Source: Rhodococcus rhodochrous (lineage in GTDB: Bacteria; Actinomycetota; Actinomycetes; Mycobacteriales; Mycobacteriaceae). From it: a DNA stretch of 64,000 bases. The position numbers and the translations under genes were made by a program. Below the pieces are notes generated by a model. That model was not told where the DNA came from, made no database searches, and worked only from the letters and a program-made list of their open reading frames with translations. Numbering within the stretch: position 1 is the first letter of the stretch; each line of letters opens with the position of its first letter. This document shows positions 51,315 to 59,241 of the stretch, piece by piece. The stretch is from positions 682,001-746,000 of the forward strand of contig NZ_CP027557.1 in assembly GCF_014854695.1 (NCBI RefSeq). The letters run 5' to 3'.

Positions 51315-52115
51315 ATGCCCATTGCCACCGTGAACGGCATCCCGCTGAACTACCAGGTCAAGGGAACGGGCGATCTCGTCGTCCTCATCATGGGAACGGG
51401 TAGTCCGGGGCGCGTGTGGGATCTGCACCAGGTGCCCGCGCTCGTCAAGGCCGGCTACCGGGTCGCCACCTTCGACAACCGCGGCATCGCACCGTCGGGC
51501 GAGAGCCTCGGCGGCATGACCATCGACGACCTGGTGAAGGACACCGCCGGTCTGATCGAACTGCTCGGCGGCCCCGCCTACGTGATCGGTACGTCGATGG
51601 GGGCGCGTGTCGCGCAGGAGCTGGCGCTCGCCCGTCCCGAACTCGTCCGCAAGGCCGTCTTCCTGGCCGGCCACGCCCGCATGGACCAGTTCCAGCTGAC
51701 GCTCACCGAGGGCGAGCGGCAGCTCTACGACAGCGGCGTCGAACTGCCGCCGAAGTACCAGGCCGCCGTCACGGCCGTGATGAATCTGTCGCCGGCCTCG
51801 CTGGCCGACGAGCACACCGCCCGCGACTGGCTGGATGTCTTCGAGTTCAGCGGAGGAAAGGTGTCGGCAGGGGTGCGCGCGCAGCTCGGCATGGACCGGG
51901 AGTTCGATCGGCGCGCGGCCTACCGCGGCATCACCGTGCCGTGCCTGGCCGTCGGATTCGCCGACGACCGGATGATCCCGGCCTATCTGTCGCGCGAGGT
52001 GGCGGACGCCATTCCGGGTGCGCGCTACGAGGAGATCCCGGACGCCGGGCACTACGGCTATCTCGAGCGGCCCGAGGCGGTCAACAAGATCCTGGTGGAC
52101 TTCCTGGCTTCTTAG
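51315..52115 (+). CDS. Alpha/beta hydrolase
   Basis: A 266-residue single-domain hydrolase. The strand VVLIMGTGSPGRVWDLHQVPAL contains the oxyanion region, the nucleophile elbow is VIGTSMGARVAQELAL, and the acid and His are probably in GFADDRMIPA and DAGHYGYLERPE. A VATFDNRGIAPSG segment is typical of esterases and haloperoxidase-like enzymes. The ATG is preceded by GAGGAAGG. It is divergent from the small otsA-linked gene, and a strong terminator follows before the siderophore genes, so it is a single-gene unit. The substrate is unknown. Confidence 0.85.
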   Translation: MPIATVNGIPLNYQVKGTGDLVVLIMGTGSPGRVWDLHQVPALVKAGYRVATFDNRGIAPSGESLGGMTIDDLVKDTAGLIELLGGPAYVIGTSMGARVAQELALARPELVRKAVFLAGHARMDQFQLTLTEGERQLYDSGVELPPKYQAAVTAVMNLSPASLADEHTARDWLDVFEFSGGKVSAGVRAQLGMDREFDRRAAYRGITVPCLAVGFADDRMIPAYLSREVADAIPGARYEEIPDAGHYGYLERPEAVNKILVDFLAS

Positions 52116-52145
52116 AGGAATCCCTTCACAAGGGAAATCGGCAGG

Positions 52146-52182
52146 CGGGCGCGGTGGGATCGGCGACGAACCACCGCGCCCG
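52146..52182 (+). terminator. Hairpin terminator after hydrolase gene
   Basis: CGGGCGCGGTGG (52146-52157) and CCACCGCGCCCG (52171-52182) are perfectly complementary, with a 13-base loop, starting 30 bases after the stop codon. Confidence 0.8.
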
Positions 52183-52270
52183 TCGTCGTCGACATGCGAC
52201 GAAGGTCCCCTGTGATCCGGGAGATCGGGACGTCCCGCGGACCGTCGGGCACTGGTACGCTCACCGAACA

Positions 52271-52291
52271 AAGGTTAGCCTGAGCTACCTT
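52271..52291. promoter_or_regulatory. Iron box (IdeR/DtxR-type)
   Basis: AAGGTTAGCCTGAGCTACCTT contains an exact left half (AGGTTAGCCT) of the IdeR consensus TTAGGTTAGSCTAACCTAA and a weaker right half. It lies 59 bases upstream of the N-monooxygenase gene. Repression by iron-loaded IdeR fits the siderophore function of the two genes downstream. Confidence 0.7.
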
Positions 52292-52350
52292 CGAGTCTCG
52301 TACGAACCGATCATGGGCCCCTCCGGCCCCCCTAGTACGGAAGTTGAGTG

Positions 52351-53742
52351 ATGACCGACCGTTCCAGCCTTGTCGCCGATGACGCGGGGAGGTCGGAGGG
52401 CAACTCGCAAGGAGACGTCTTCGACCTCGTCGGTATCGGTTTCGGCCCCTCGAACCTGGCGCTCGCGATCGCCGTCGAGGAGCACAACACCGACAATCCC
52501 TCCTCGGCGATCCGGGCACGTTTCTTCGAACGCCGGTCGGCCTTCGCCTGGCACCCGGGCATGCTGCTCGAGGGCGCCACGATGCAGATCGCGTTCCCCA
52601 AGGATCTGGTCACCTTCCGTAACCCCACGAGCTCGTACAGTTTCTTCTCCTACCTGCACGACCGTGGCCGTCTCGTGGACTTCGTCAACCACCAGACGTT
52701 CTTCCCCACACGTCACGAGTTCCAGGACTACCTGCAGTGGGCGGCCACGCGCGTCGATGCCGACGTCCGCTACGGAACCGAGGTCGTCTCGGTCGAGACC
52801 GTCCGCAACCACAACGGGGTTGCCGACCTGTTCGCCGTGCGGACCGCCGACGGCGCCGTCGTGTACGCGCACAGCGTCGTGGTCGGAGTCGGACTGCGTG
52901 CCCGGCTCCCGAAGTGGGCGACCGAGTCCGCCCGCTGCTTCCACAACCACCACTTCCTCTTCCACATCGAGGACATGCCGGAGCCGCAGCACCAGCGCTT
53001 CGTGGTGGTCGGTGCGGGGCAGAGCGCTGCCGAGGTCGTGCAGTACCTCCACACGCACTACCCGCAGGCCGAGGTCCACAACGTCTTCAACCGCTTCGGG
53101 TACAGCCCCGCCGACGACAGCCCGTACGCGAACCGCATCTTCGACCCGCAGGTCGTCGACGAGCTGCACGCGGCCCCGCTGTCCGAGCGTGAGCGTCTGC
53201 TCGCCCTGCACCGCAGCACCAACTACTCGGTCGTCTCGCCCGAACTCATCGAGGCGCTCTACGCGACCGAATACCGCGAACGGGTGAGCGGTCGTCGCCG
53301 CCTGTTCATGCGTCGTGCCTCGGAGGTCGTGTCGGCGATCGAGATCGACGCGGGAGTCACCGTCGAGATCCGCGACAATCTCGAAGGCGACACCGAGACC
53401 CTCGAGTGCGATGCCGTGGTCCTCGCGACCGGCTTCGAGCCCACGCCTCTCACGCCGCTGCTGGGGGATCTCGCGCCCGAGACACCCGTTCTGTCCGTCG
53501 CCCGCGACTACCGTCTGCCGCTGCCCGAGAACGTCACGGCCGACGTCTACCTGCAGGGCGGAACCGAGAAGACACACGGTCTGACCGCGTCGTTGCTGTC
53601 CAACGCAGCGATCCGCGCGGGTGAGATCCTGACCTCGATCGTCGAACGCCGCGAGCTCCGTCTGCCCGGAGCCGGGGGAGGAATCGACGAGCTTGGTAGG
53701 ATATCGGACCATCACACCTACGCAACAAGTGAGGCGAGATGA
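52351..53742 (+). CDS. L-ornithine/L-lysine N-monooxygenase (siderophore biosynthesis)
   Basis: A 463-residue flavin-dependent N-hydroxylase. The FAD motif GIGFGPSN is at residues 28-35, the substrate and NADPH region follows with [22 protein letters not shown] (in part), the NADPH motif [11 protein letters not shown], and the C-terminal ATGFEP. Such enzymes hydroxylate the side-chain amine of ornithine or lysine to make the hydroxamate of a siderophore. Ornithine is the more common substrate in Rhodococcus, but the sequence alone does not decide. An iron box lies upstream and the MbtH gene overlaps downstream by 4 bases. The NRPS that would use the product is not in the window. Confidence 0.9.
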   Translation: MTDRSSLVADDAGRSEGNSQGDVFDLVGIGFGPSNLALAIAVEEHNTDNPSSAIRARFFERRSAFAWHPGMLLEGATMQIAFPKDLVTFRNPTSSYSFFSYLHDRGRLVDFVNHQTFFPTRHEFQDYLQWAATRVDADVRYGTEVVSVETVRNHNGVADLFAVRTADGAVVYAHSVVVGVGLRARLPKWATESARCFHNHHFLFHIEDMPEPQHQRFVVVGAGQSAAEVVQYLHTHYPQAEVHNVFNRFGYSPADDSPYANRIFDPQVVDELHAAPLSERERLLALHRSTNYSVVSPELIEALYATEYRERVSGRRRLFMRRASEVVSAIEIDAGVTVEIRDNLEGDTETLECDAVVLATGFEPTPLTPLLGDLAPETPVLSVARDYRLPLPENVTADVYLQGGTEKTHGLTASLLSNAAIRAGEILTSIVERRELRLPGAGGGIDELGRISDHHTYATSEAR

Positions 53743-53975
53743 GCACGAATCCATTTGACGACGAAGACGGCCGCTTCTACGTCCTCATCAATGATGAGGA
53801 GCAGTACTCGCTGTGGCCGACCTTCGCCGAGGTTCCGCAGGGGTGGCGGGTGGTATTCGGCGAAGAGTCGCGCGCCGCTTGCGTCGAGTACGTCGAGCAG
53901 AATTGGACCGATATGCGTCCGAAGAGCCTTCGCGACGCAATGGAAGCCGACGAGAAGGCCCGCCAGGGCAGCTGA
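53739..53975 (+). CDS. MbtH-like NRPS activator
   Basis: A 78-residue MbtH-family protein with the full signature: [10 protein letters not shown] (Asn18, Glu20, Gln22, Ser24, Trp26, Pro27), [11 protein letters not shown], and [14 protein letters not shown]. MbtH proteins bind adenylation domains of NRPSs and are needed for their activity or folding. It overlaps the N-monooxygenase gene by ATGA, so both are expressed under the iron box. It ends 9 bases from the convergent exporter gene. The partner NRPS must be encoded elsewhere. Confidence 0.95.
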   Translation: MSTNPFDDEDGRFYVLINDEEQYSLWPTFAEVPQGWRVVFGEESRAACVEYVEQNWTDMRPKSLRDAMEADEKARQGS

Positions 53976-53984
53976 ACGCTTCCG

Positions 53985-55694
53985 TCAGATCCGCCGAGAG
54001 TCACGCCCGCGCCGAAAGCGCAGCGTGGCTCTCGTCGTCTGTACGGACGATCCTGCCTCCCGGCCCGACGACGACCCGTGCGAAGCGACGGGGATCGGGC
54101 CCGTGGCCAGCGGACCCGACGCGATCGGGCCCGTGGGTATCGGGCCGGTCGCGATCGGTCCCGTCGCGAGGGGGCCCGTCCCGGGAGCTGTGGGTATCGG
54201 GCCGGTGTGCAGCGATCCCACCGGGATGGGACCCGTGGCGGGGCCGGGCGCCGGACGCCACACCGGGCGGTTCTTGTCGAGCCGGATCCGGGGGATACGC
54301 CGCAGCTGCGGGCGACGCAGCGCACCGACGCGGAGGACACCGCGCGGGTTGCGGGTGCGGCGGGCGAGCCATTCCCCGAGCGTGACACCCGCGGCGAGCG
54401 CGCACCCGATACCGAACGCCGAGAACAGCGCCGTCATGCCGGTGGCCATCTGATTGCGGAGCATCGCGTACAGGCCGCGATAGAGGGCGAGACCGGGTAG
54501 CAGCGGCGTGATGCCGGCGACCGCGACGACCAGCGGTGGTGTGAGCGCGCGGCGGGCCATCAGACCACCGGCGAAACCGATGACGGTCGCGGCCAGCGCC
54601 GACGAGATGATCGGGCCGAGCGACAGCCCGAGCGCGAGCTGGTAGCCGAGGCTGCCGGTGGCGCCGGCGAGCGCGGCGACCGTGAGAGCGCGACGTTCGG
54701 CGTAGCAGGCGAGGGCGTAGAACAACGCCGCTGCGGCACCGGCGAGGATCTTCGTCGGCAGCTGTGTGAGGTCGGGGAGTGCCTCGTAACTGATGAGAGG
54801 GAGTTCGGCGCCGAACACCGACGCGACCCGCAGGGTCGTTGCGACGCCCGCGATGATGCCGCCCGTCATCATCAGCACTTCGAAGAAACGCGCCGACGCC
54901 GTGATGGGGGCACCGGTGATGGCGTCCTGCACCGAACCCACGAGCGACAGACCGGACAGCAGCACCGTCACGCCGGCCGCGATGATCAGTCCCGGTGACA
55001 CTTCGATCCCGATCGTCTCCCGTATCCCGTACAGCGTGATCGCCGGGGCCGTCGCGACGATGCCGCCCACCAGATGCTGGAAGAAGAACGGCAACCCGGC
55101 CGCGTTCAGTTTGCGGTTGACGCGGTCGATCACGAACGTCGAACCGAAGGCGACGAGGGCGACCAGCGCGTCGCCGCCGAGGAGCACGGAGATCGAGGCC
55201 GCCATTGCCGACCACGCGATCGTCGCCACCCAGCGGTTGTACGGATGCGCCTTGGTGGTGATGGCGAGCAGTTCTTCGTGCGCCTGCGCCGGGGAGATCG
55301 CGTCGCGGCGGATGCGGCGGGTCAGACGGTCGACGGCCGCGAGTCGCGTGAAGTCCATCGAGCGGTAGTGCACCACCCGCATCGTGCTCGACGGCGGCAT
55401 GGTCGGTCCGCGATAGGCGGACAGCACGATCGAGTTGTAGGTGACGTCGACGTCGCACTGCGCCAGACCGTAGGTGGCGGCGACGAACCGCACCTGTTCG
55501 GCGGTGTCGATCGCGCCGGTGCCCGAGGCGAGCAGAACCTCGCCGACACGCACGGCGACGTCGAGCGCCTCGGCGACCACTGCATCGTCGGTCAGATCGA
55601 TCGGCTGCAGTGGCGCGGGCGCCTCGGTGACCGCGTCGATGGTCGCGCGGCGGGTACCGAGAACCCGATCGAGGAAGTCGTCGAAGCGGCTCAC
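53985..55694 (-). CDS. ThrE-family threonine/serine exporter with repetitive C-terminal tail
   Basis: About 569 residues from the GTG at 55692-55694, chosen over a TTG further out because GGAGG lies upstream. The N-terminal cytosolic ThrE domain has VGEVLLASGTGAIDTAEQVRFVAATYG, CDVDVTYNSIVLSA and ISPAQAHEELLAI. About ten membrane helices follow (residues about 160-470), including the second ThrE half (TPPLVVAVAGITPLLPGLALYRGLYAML, in part). The tail from about residue 480 is basic and then repeats TGP(I/L) nine or so times. ThrE exports threonine and serine in Corynebacterium. The repeats are not part of the family. Confidence 0.88.
   Translation of the reverse strand: MSRFDDFLDRVLGTRRATIDAVTEAPAPLQPIDLTDDAVVAEALDVAVRVGEVLLASGTGAIDTAEQVRFVAATYGLAQCDVDVTYNSIVLSAYRGPTMPPSSTMRVVHYRSMDFTRLAAVDRLTRRIRRDAISPAQAHEELLAITTKAHPYNRWVATIAWSAMAASISVLLGGDALVALVAFGSTFVIDRVNRKLNAAGLPFFFQHLVGGIVATAPAITLYGIRETIGIEVSPGLIIAAGVTVLLSGLSLVGSVQDAITGAPITASARFFEVLMMTGGIIAGVATTLRVASVFGAELPLISYEALPDLTQLPTKILAGAAAALFYALACYAERRALTVAALAGATGSLGYQLALGLSLGPIISSALAATVIGFAGGLMARRALTPPLVVAVAGITPLLPGLALYRGLYAMLRNQMATGMTALFSAFGIGCALAAGVTLGEWLARRTRNPRGVLRVGALRRPQLRRIPRIRLDKNRPVWRPAPGPATGPIPVGSLHTGPIPTAPGTGPLATGPIATGPIPTGPIASGPLATGPIPVASHGSSSGREAGSSVQTTRATLRFRRGRDSRRI
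54087..54239 (-). repeat. TGP(I/L)-repeat coding segment in ThrE-type exporter
   Basis: The segment encodes 51 residues built of irregular TGPI/TGPL units separated by AT, PT, AS and similar (ATGPIPVGSLHTGPIPTAPG, then TGPLATGPIATGPIPTGPIA). It is Gly/Pro-rich and presumably disordered at the cytosolic end of the transporter. Confidence 0.88.
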
Positions 55695-55794
55695 CGTCCG
55701 CGGCCTCCGGTACGGCTGGGGGAAACGGGGAGGGTGGGCATGCAATCCACCGTAACGAAGGCGGGTGGGTGCGCGCCGGGAGTGTGACGCGCTA

Positions 55795-55800
55795 TATGAT
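55795..55800 (+). promoter_or_regulatory. Probable -10 element of the tRNA-Thr promoter
   Basis: TATGAT lies 39 bases before the mature tRNA 5' end, in an otherwise GC-rich stretch. No clear -35 TTGACA is visible, so this is tentative. Confidence 0.4.
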
Positions 55801-55839
55801 GGCGTCGCTCACGCGTCGTCCGCGACCGTCGAGTTCTGT

Positions 55840-55914
55840 GCCTCCTTAGCTCAGTGGTAGAGCACTCGCCTTGTAAGCGAGCGGTCGTCAGTTCAATCCT
55901 GACAGGGGGCTCCA
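55840..55914 (+). tRNA. tRNA-Thr (anticodon TGT)
   Basis: The cloverleaf closes completely: acceptor GCCTCCT pairs with AGGGGGC, D arm GCTC-AGTGGTA-GAGC, anticodon stem CTCGC/GCGAG with loop CTTGTAA (anticodon TGT, reading ACA), and T arm GTCAG-TTCAATC-CTGAC. CCA is encoded at 55912-55914. The short D loop and compact variable region are normal for this tRNA. Confidence 0.97.
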
Positions 55915-55946
55915 GTAGGGCCCGTCGCGTACCGCGCGGGCCTGTT

Positions 55947-56234
55947 TCATCCGGTGCTGCTGTGAACCGCTGCGAAGACCACGAATACGGCGAACAGTGC
56001 CGCAGCGCCCAGACAGGCACCGATCAGAGCTTCGCGACGGTGCGTCGCCGTACCCTTGTCGACCCGTTCGAGACCGATCCATCCGCACACCACTGCGACC
56101 AGACCTGCCGGGATCGCGACGAAGTCGCCGATGACGGGTACGAAGGCGAAGACGAGCGCGACGATCCCCGAGATCAGTGCCGTGTTCCCGGCGCCGTTGC
56201 GGGGCGGGACCGGGGTGAGGCGGTCTGCGGTCAT
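55947..56234 (-). CDS. Small DUF4190-like membrane protein
   Basis: A 95-residue protein with a short polar N terminus (MTADRLTPVPPRNGAGNTAL) and two or three hydrophobic stretches (ISGIVALVFAFVPVIGDFVAIPAGLVAVVCGWIGL in part, and IGACLGAAALFAVFVVFAAV). The GNTALISGIVALVFA pattern is that of DUF4190-type membrane proteins of unknown function. It ends 32 bases from the tRNA on the opposite strand. No neighbour suggests a role. Confidence 0.72.
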   Translation of the reverse strand: MTADRLTPVPPRNGAGNTALISGIVALVFAFVPVIGDFVAIPAGLVAVVCGWIGLERVDKGTATHRREALIGACLGAAALFAVFVVFAAVHSSTG

Positions 56235-56319
56235 CGTCCCTCGATCCGGGAGGCACACATGCACGGGCGGGTGTTCGCCCGGACCGGATCCCTGTCCCGT
56301 CGAAGGCGAGAAGGACAAC

Positions 56320-56547
56320 TTACATCGGAAGATAGGGCTCCGGGAGGGTTGCCGGGCCGTTGCCGTCCTGCTCCGGCCGGTGGTGTTCACCGAGGCGGAG
56401 TGCTCGGCGGTCGGACAGGTCGATCACCGGCGCGATCGTGCGCGGCGCCTCGTGAAGGTCGCGGGCCGCGGCGACGCGGCCGAATACGAGGGCGACCACC
56501 GAGGATGCCGTGAACCATCCGAGCAGCGGCCAACCGATCCATGTCAT
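56320..56547 (-). CDS. Hypothetical small membrane-anchored protein
   Basis: A 75-residue frame from an ATG at 56545-56547 with a hydrophobic start (MTWIGWPLLGWFTASSVVALVFG) that would form one membrane helix, then a polar tail rich in Arg, Asp and His (LSDRRALRLGEHHRPEQDG). The ribosome site is weak. The composition matches actinobacterial small membrane proteins, but I do not recognise a family. Moderate confidence that it is a real gene. Confidence 0.5.
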   Translation of the reverse strand: MTWIGWPLLGWFTASSVVALVFGRVAAARDLHEAPRTIAPVIDLSDRRALRLGEHHRPEQDGNGPATLPEPYLPM

Positions 56548-56669
56548 ATCCGGAGAACGGTTCGGGCACACCGAGCGTTAACGGATCCGGTGCAGTTCAC
56601 CCGGCATTTCACCCCTCACATGTCACTGCAGGGGCGTGTGAATACGGAAGTGACGAATTGGATCGGATA

Positions 56670-56912
56670 TCAGGACTTCGAGGATTCGAATGCGTCCATA
56701 TCGACGAATATCAGCCGTCCGTCGTCGAGTGCCACAGCCCAGCGGCGCACGGGCGCCCAGTCGCGACCCAGCTTGTCGCCCACGGCTTCCTGTGCAGGAC
56801 CGAAGTCTTCGACGATCGTGCCGGGACAGGCCTTGTCGCCCGCGACACCCGCGCGTACGACGACCTTCGAGCCCACAGCAGGCTTCGGGGGAGTATTCGA
56901 CGATCCGGCCAT
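56670..56912 (-). CDS. Hypothetical conserved-looking small protein
   Basis: An 80-residue frame (ATG 56910-56912; an in-frame ATG 12 bases earlier is possible) reading VGSKVVVRAGVAGDKACPGTIVEDFGPAQE, GRDWAPVRRWAVALDDGRLIFVD. The beta-strand-rich pattern with KVVVR and PGTIVEDFG resembles small SH3-like barrels that follow a binding strand. No family is recognised. Amino acid composition is that of a real protein, and it is the only good frame in this stretch. Base composition here is noticeably less GC-rich than in the flanking genes. Confidence 0.62.
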   Translation of the reverse strand: MAGSSNTPPKPAVGSKVVVRAGVAGDKACPGTIVEDFGPAQEAVGDKLGRDWAPVRRWAVALDDGRLIFVDMDAFESSKS

Positions 56913-57032
56913 AACTCGAATCATGCCATCAGTGGAAAGAAATGACCGGGCAAACACGGATTATCCGCATCGGACGAATGTGGAGATTCGGGCGAAACAT
57001 CCCTTTTGCGTTGTTCTTTCCTGTGGAAACGA

Positions 57033-57062
57033 CTTCGCCCACGCCTTGCGGCGTGGGCGAAG
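57033..57062. terminator. Hairpin terminator after stress-protein gene
   Basis: CTTCGCCCACGCC (57033-57045) and GGCGTGGGCGAAG (57050-57062) are perfectly complementary around TTGC. On the minus strand it lies 30 bases after the stop of the gene at 57093-57566 and is followed by TCGTTTCC. Confidence 0.85.
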
Positions 57063-57092
57063 AGGTTCTCGAATCGGAGAAACAATGGTCGG

Positions 57093-57566
57093 TCAGCGCA
57101 GTGCGAGCTTCTCGCGCGCCTGATCGACGAACTCGGAATCGACCATGAGGTCGTAGCGCGAGGCCTCGATGCTCTTTCTCGAGACGAAGTCGCGGCGTCC
57201 CCCGGTGCTCCAGTGGGTGAAGAAGCCGAGTGATCCGCCCCATACCGCGCCGAAGACGACAGCGGCGAGGATCACGGTGGCCATGCCGGTGGCGGGCAGG
57301 AGCAGTGCCAGGAGCAGACCGAAGAGCAAGCCCGTCCAGACGCCTGCGGCGGCGCCGCGAAGGGCGGCCTTGCCGTTGGTCATGCGGCCTTCGATGTGTT
57401 CGACGGTGGTGACTCCCTGGCCCACGACCCGCAGGTATTCGACGGGAAAGCCTTCGTCGGACAGGTGGTCGATGGCCCGCTCGACGGCGTCGTAGGTGCG
57501 ATAGCTCTCGAGGACGGTTTCGGAGTCGGTGTAGTGCCCGGGTGTCGGTGTGTAGATATCTGTCAT
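57093..57566 (-). CDS. General stress protein (GSP17M/YflT-like) membrane protein
   Basis: A 157-residue protein. The N-terminal domain (ESYRTYDAVERAIDHLSDEGFPVEYLRVVGQGVTTVE, in part, about residues 20-55) matches the GSP17M/YflT stress-protein domain. Two adjacent membrane helices follow (about 75-120, GLLFGLLLALLLPATGMATVIL and AAVVFGAVWGGSLGFF), then a polar C terminus with YDLMVDSEFVDQAREKL. Its promoter region holds an 11-bp inverted repeat shared with the divergent TetR gene, so that TetR probably controls it. The exact role is unknown; relatives respond to envelope or osmotic stress. Confidence 0.82.
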   Translation of the reverse strand: MTDIYTPTPGHYTDSETVLESYRTYDAVERAIDHLSDEGFPVEYLRVVGQGVTTVEHIEGRMTNGKAALRGAAAGVWTGLLFGLLLALLLPATGMATVILAAVVFGAVWGGSLGFFTHWSTGGRRDFVSRKSIEASRYDLMVDSEFVDQAREKLALR

Positions 57567-57590
57567 GCGTTCCCCTTCGTCGACGATTGG

Positions 57591-57618
57591 AACGATACGC
57601 TCATCGTAGCGTATCGTT
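57591..57618. promoter_or_regulatory. Operator between stress-protein and TetR genes
   Basis: AACGATACGCT (57591-57601) and AGCGTATCGTT (57608-57618) are perfect 11-bp arms with a 6-base centre. The site sits 25 bases upstream of the stress-protein start and 83 bases upstream of the TetR start, the classic place for a divergently acting autorepressor. Confidence 0.72.
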
Positions 57619-57700
57619 TCGTAGTGTTTGATTCGGGGTCGCCTTTTCGGGGAGACTCGGGAATCCTGCGGGTGTATGCCCGCGCGAGGAGGATGTAGAC

Positions 57701-58312
57701 ATGGTGGGCGAGGTCGAGACGGAGTCCGTGGCCCTGACGTCGCGGCGCCCCGTCAAGGAGCGTGCCGGGACCGACGCACGCATCGTGAAGGCCGCGCTCG
57801 AGATCCTGCGCCTTCACGGACCCAACCGCGTCACCGTCGAGGCGGTCGCGGCGCTGTCGGGCGTCGCGAAGACGACGATCTACCGGCGCTACGCGAACCG
57901 CGAGGAGATCCTCGACGCGGCATTGCACTCGCAGGTCGCCTCACCGTGCGTTCCAGACGGGTTGTGCGTCTACGACCGCGTCAAGTGGACCCTCGAGCTG
58001 ATCCGTCGCGGACTGTCGAACGAGGTGGGCATGGGCAGTGTCGGCGCACTGCTCACCGACCAGGAACCCGAGTTCACCGAGCCGATCCGCGAGATCATCA
58101 ATGCCCGGAGCGAGGTCGTCGCCGACGTGCTCCGCACCGCCATCGAGTCCGGCGCGGTCCGCAAGGACATCGACGTCGACACCGCCGTCTCGATGCTCGT
58201 CGGCGCGTATCTCGGCGCCTATCTGCGTCACGGCGAGGTGGGGGAGTCCTGGGCTGATGAGGTGGTCCACATCGTCTGCCCCGAACTGGAACCGGACACG
58301 AAGGGACAGTGA
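57701..58312 (+). CDS. TetR/AcrR family regulator (divergent from stress-protein gene)
   Basis: A 203-residue repressor: RIVKAALEILRLHGPNRVTV, then the helix-turn-helix VEAVAALSGVAKTTIYRRYANREEIL (about residues 47-72, shown in part) and a helical C-terminal domain of the TetR_C type (VGMGSVGALLTDQEPEFTEPIREI in part). A GAGGAGGA ribosome site lies before the ATG. The strong inverted repeat in the divergent promoter is its probable operator. The ribokinase gene follows after 44 bases and could be co-transcribed. The inducer is unknown. Confidence 0.9.
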   Translation: MVGEVETESVALTSRRPVKERAGTDARIVKAALEILRLHGPNRVTVEAVAALSGVAKTTIYRRYANREEILDAALHSQVASPCVPDGLCVYDRVKWTLELIRRGLSNEVGMGSVGALLTDQEPEFTEPIREIINARSEVVADVLRTAIESGAVRKDIDVDTAVSMLVGAYLGAYLRHGEVGESWADEVVHIVCPELEPDTKGQ

Positions 58313-58356
58313 TCGTAGGTCCGCACCCGCGGGTCGATCGGTCGTAGGCTCGACCC

Positions 58357-59226
58357 GTGACCGAGTCGAGTCGATGCGTGGTGGCGGTCGTGGGATCGCT
58401 GAACCTCGACCTGACGGTCGTCGTGGCACGTGCTCCCGAAGAGGGCGAGACGGTACTCGGCCGGCATCTGCGCACCTATCCGGGAGGCAAGGGCGCGAAC
58501 CAGGCCATCGGTGCTGCCCGGCTGGCTCCCACCGCCATCGTCGGCGCGGTGGGCAGCGATCATGCCGCCGACGTGCTGCGCGGCGTGCAACAGAGGGCCG
58601 GGGTCGACACCTCCCATCTGCGCACCACACCGGGGCCGACCGGTCGGGCCGTCATCATCGTCTCCGACGACGGGCAGAACCGGATCGTCGTCGTTCCCGA
58701 GGCCAATTCGCTGCTGAAGGCCGAGGACGTGACCACCGCACTCGATGCCCTCGATCCCGCGGTGGTGCTCACCCAACTCGAACTGCTCCCCGCGGTGACC
58801 TGGGCCGCCGCCCAGTGGGCGCGCGATCACGACCGCCGGTTCGTGCTCAACCCGAGCCCGGTGATCGACCTGGACGAACACGTCCTCGCCGGTGCCGATC
58901 CGCTCGTGCTCAACGAGCAGGAAGCCCTGCACTACGCGGGTCTTCCCGCAGGGACCCCCTTCGACGAGATCGTGACCCGCCTGCTCGAACAGGTGCACAC
59001 CGTGGTGATCACCCGGGGTGGGGAGGACGTCGTGGTCGGAACCGAGGACGCGATCGAACATCTGCGGGTCCCGCAGGTCGACGTCGTCGACACGACGGGG
59101 GCCGGCGATCATTTCGCCGGCACGCTCGCCGCGTTGCTCGGCACGGGGGATGATCTGTTCGCGGCAGCGCGCCGGGCCTCGGCCGACGCTGCCCGACTGG
59201 TCGCATCCCGTCGCTCCGATCGCTGA
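58357..59226 (+). CDS. rbsK: Ribokinase (PfkB family)
   Basis: A 289-residue PfkB-family sugar kinase starting at GTG 58357. The substrate-binding GSLNLDL and YPGGKGANQA (residues about 13-19 and 41-50) and the C-terminal signature DTTGAGDHFAG with catalytic Asp251 are intact. The N-terminal pattern GGKGANQA with Asn is the ribokinase type, which phosphorylates D-ribose to ribose 5-phosphate; related nucleoside kinases cannot be fully excluded. No ribose transporter is adjacent. It ends 15 bases from the convergent repeat-protein gene. Confidence 0.87.
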   Translation: MTESSRCVVAVVGSLNLDLTVVVARAPEEGETVLGRHLRTYPGGKGANQAIGAARLAPTAIVGAVGSDHAADVLRGVQQRAGVDTSHLRTTPGPTGRAVIIVSDDGQNRIVVVPEANSLLKAEDVTTALDALDPAVVLTQLELLPAVTWAAAQWARDHDRRFVLNPSPVIDLDEHVLAGADPLVLNEQEALHYAGLPAGTPFDEIVTRLLEQVHTVVITRGGEDVVVGTEDAIEHLRVPQVDVVDTTGAGDHFAGTLAALLGTGDDLFAAARRASADAARLVASRRSDR

Positions 59227-59241
59227 AACGGCGGAACCGCG

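Noticed and set aside
55695-55745. TTG start for the ThrE-type exporter
   Set aside because: The extra 17 residues are Pro/Arg-rich without family support, and the GTG at 55694 has GGAGG upstream.
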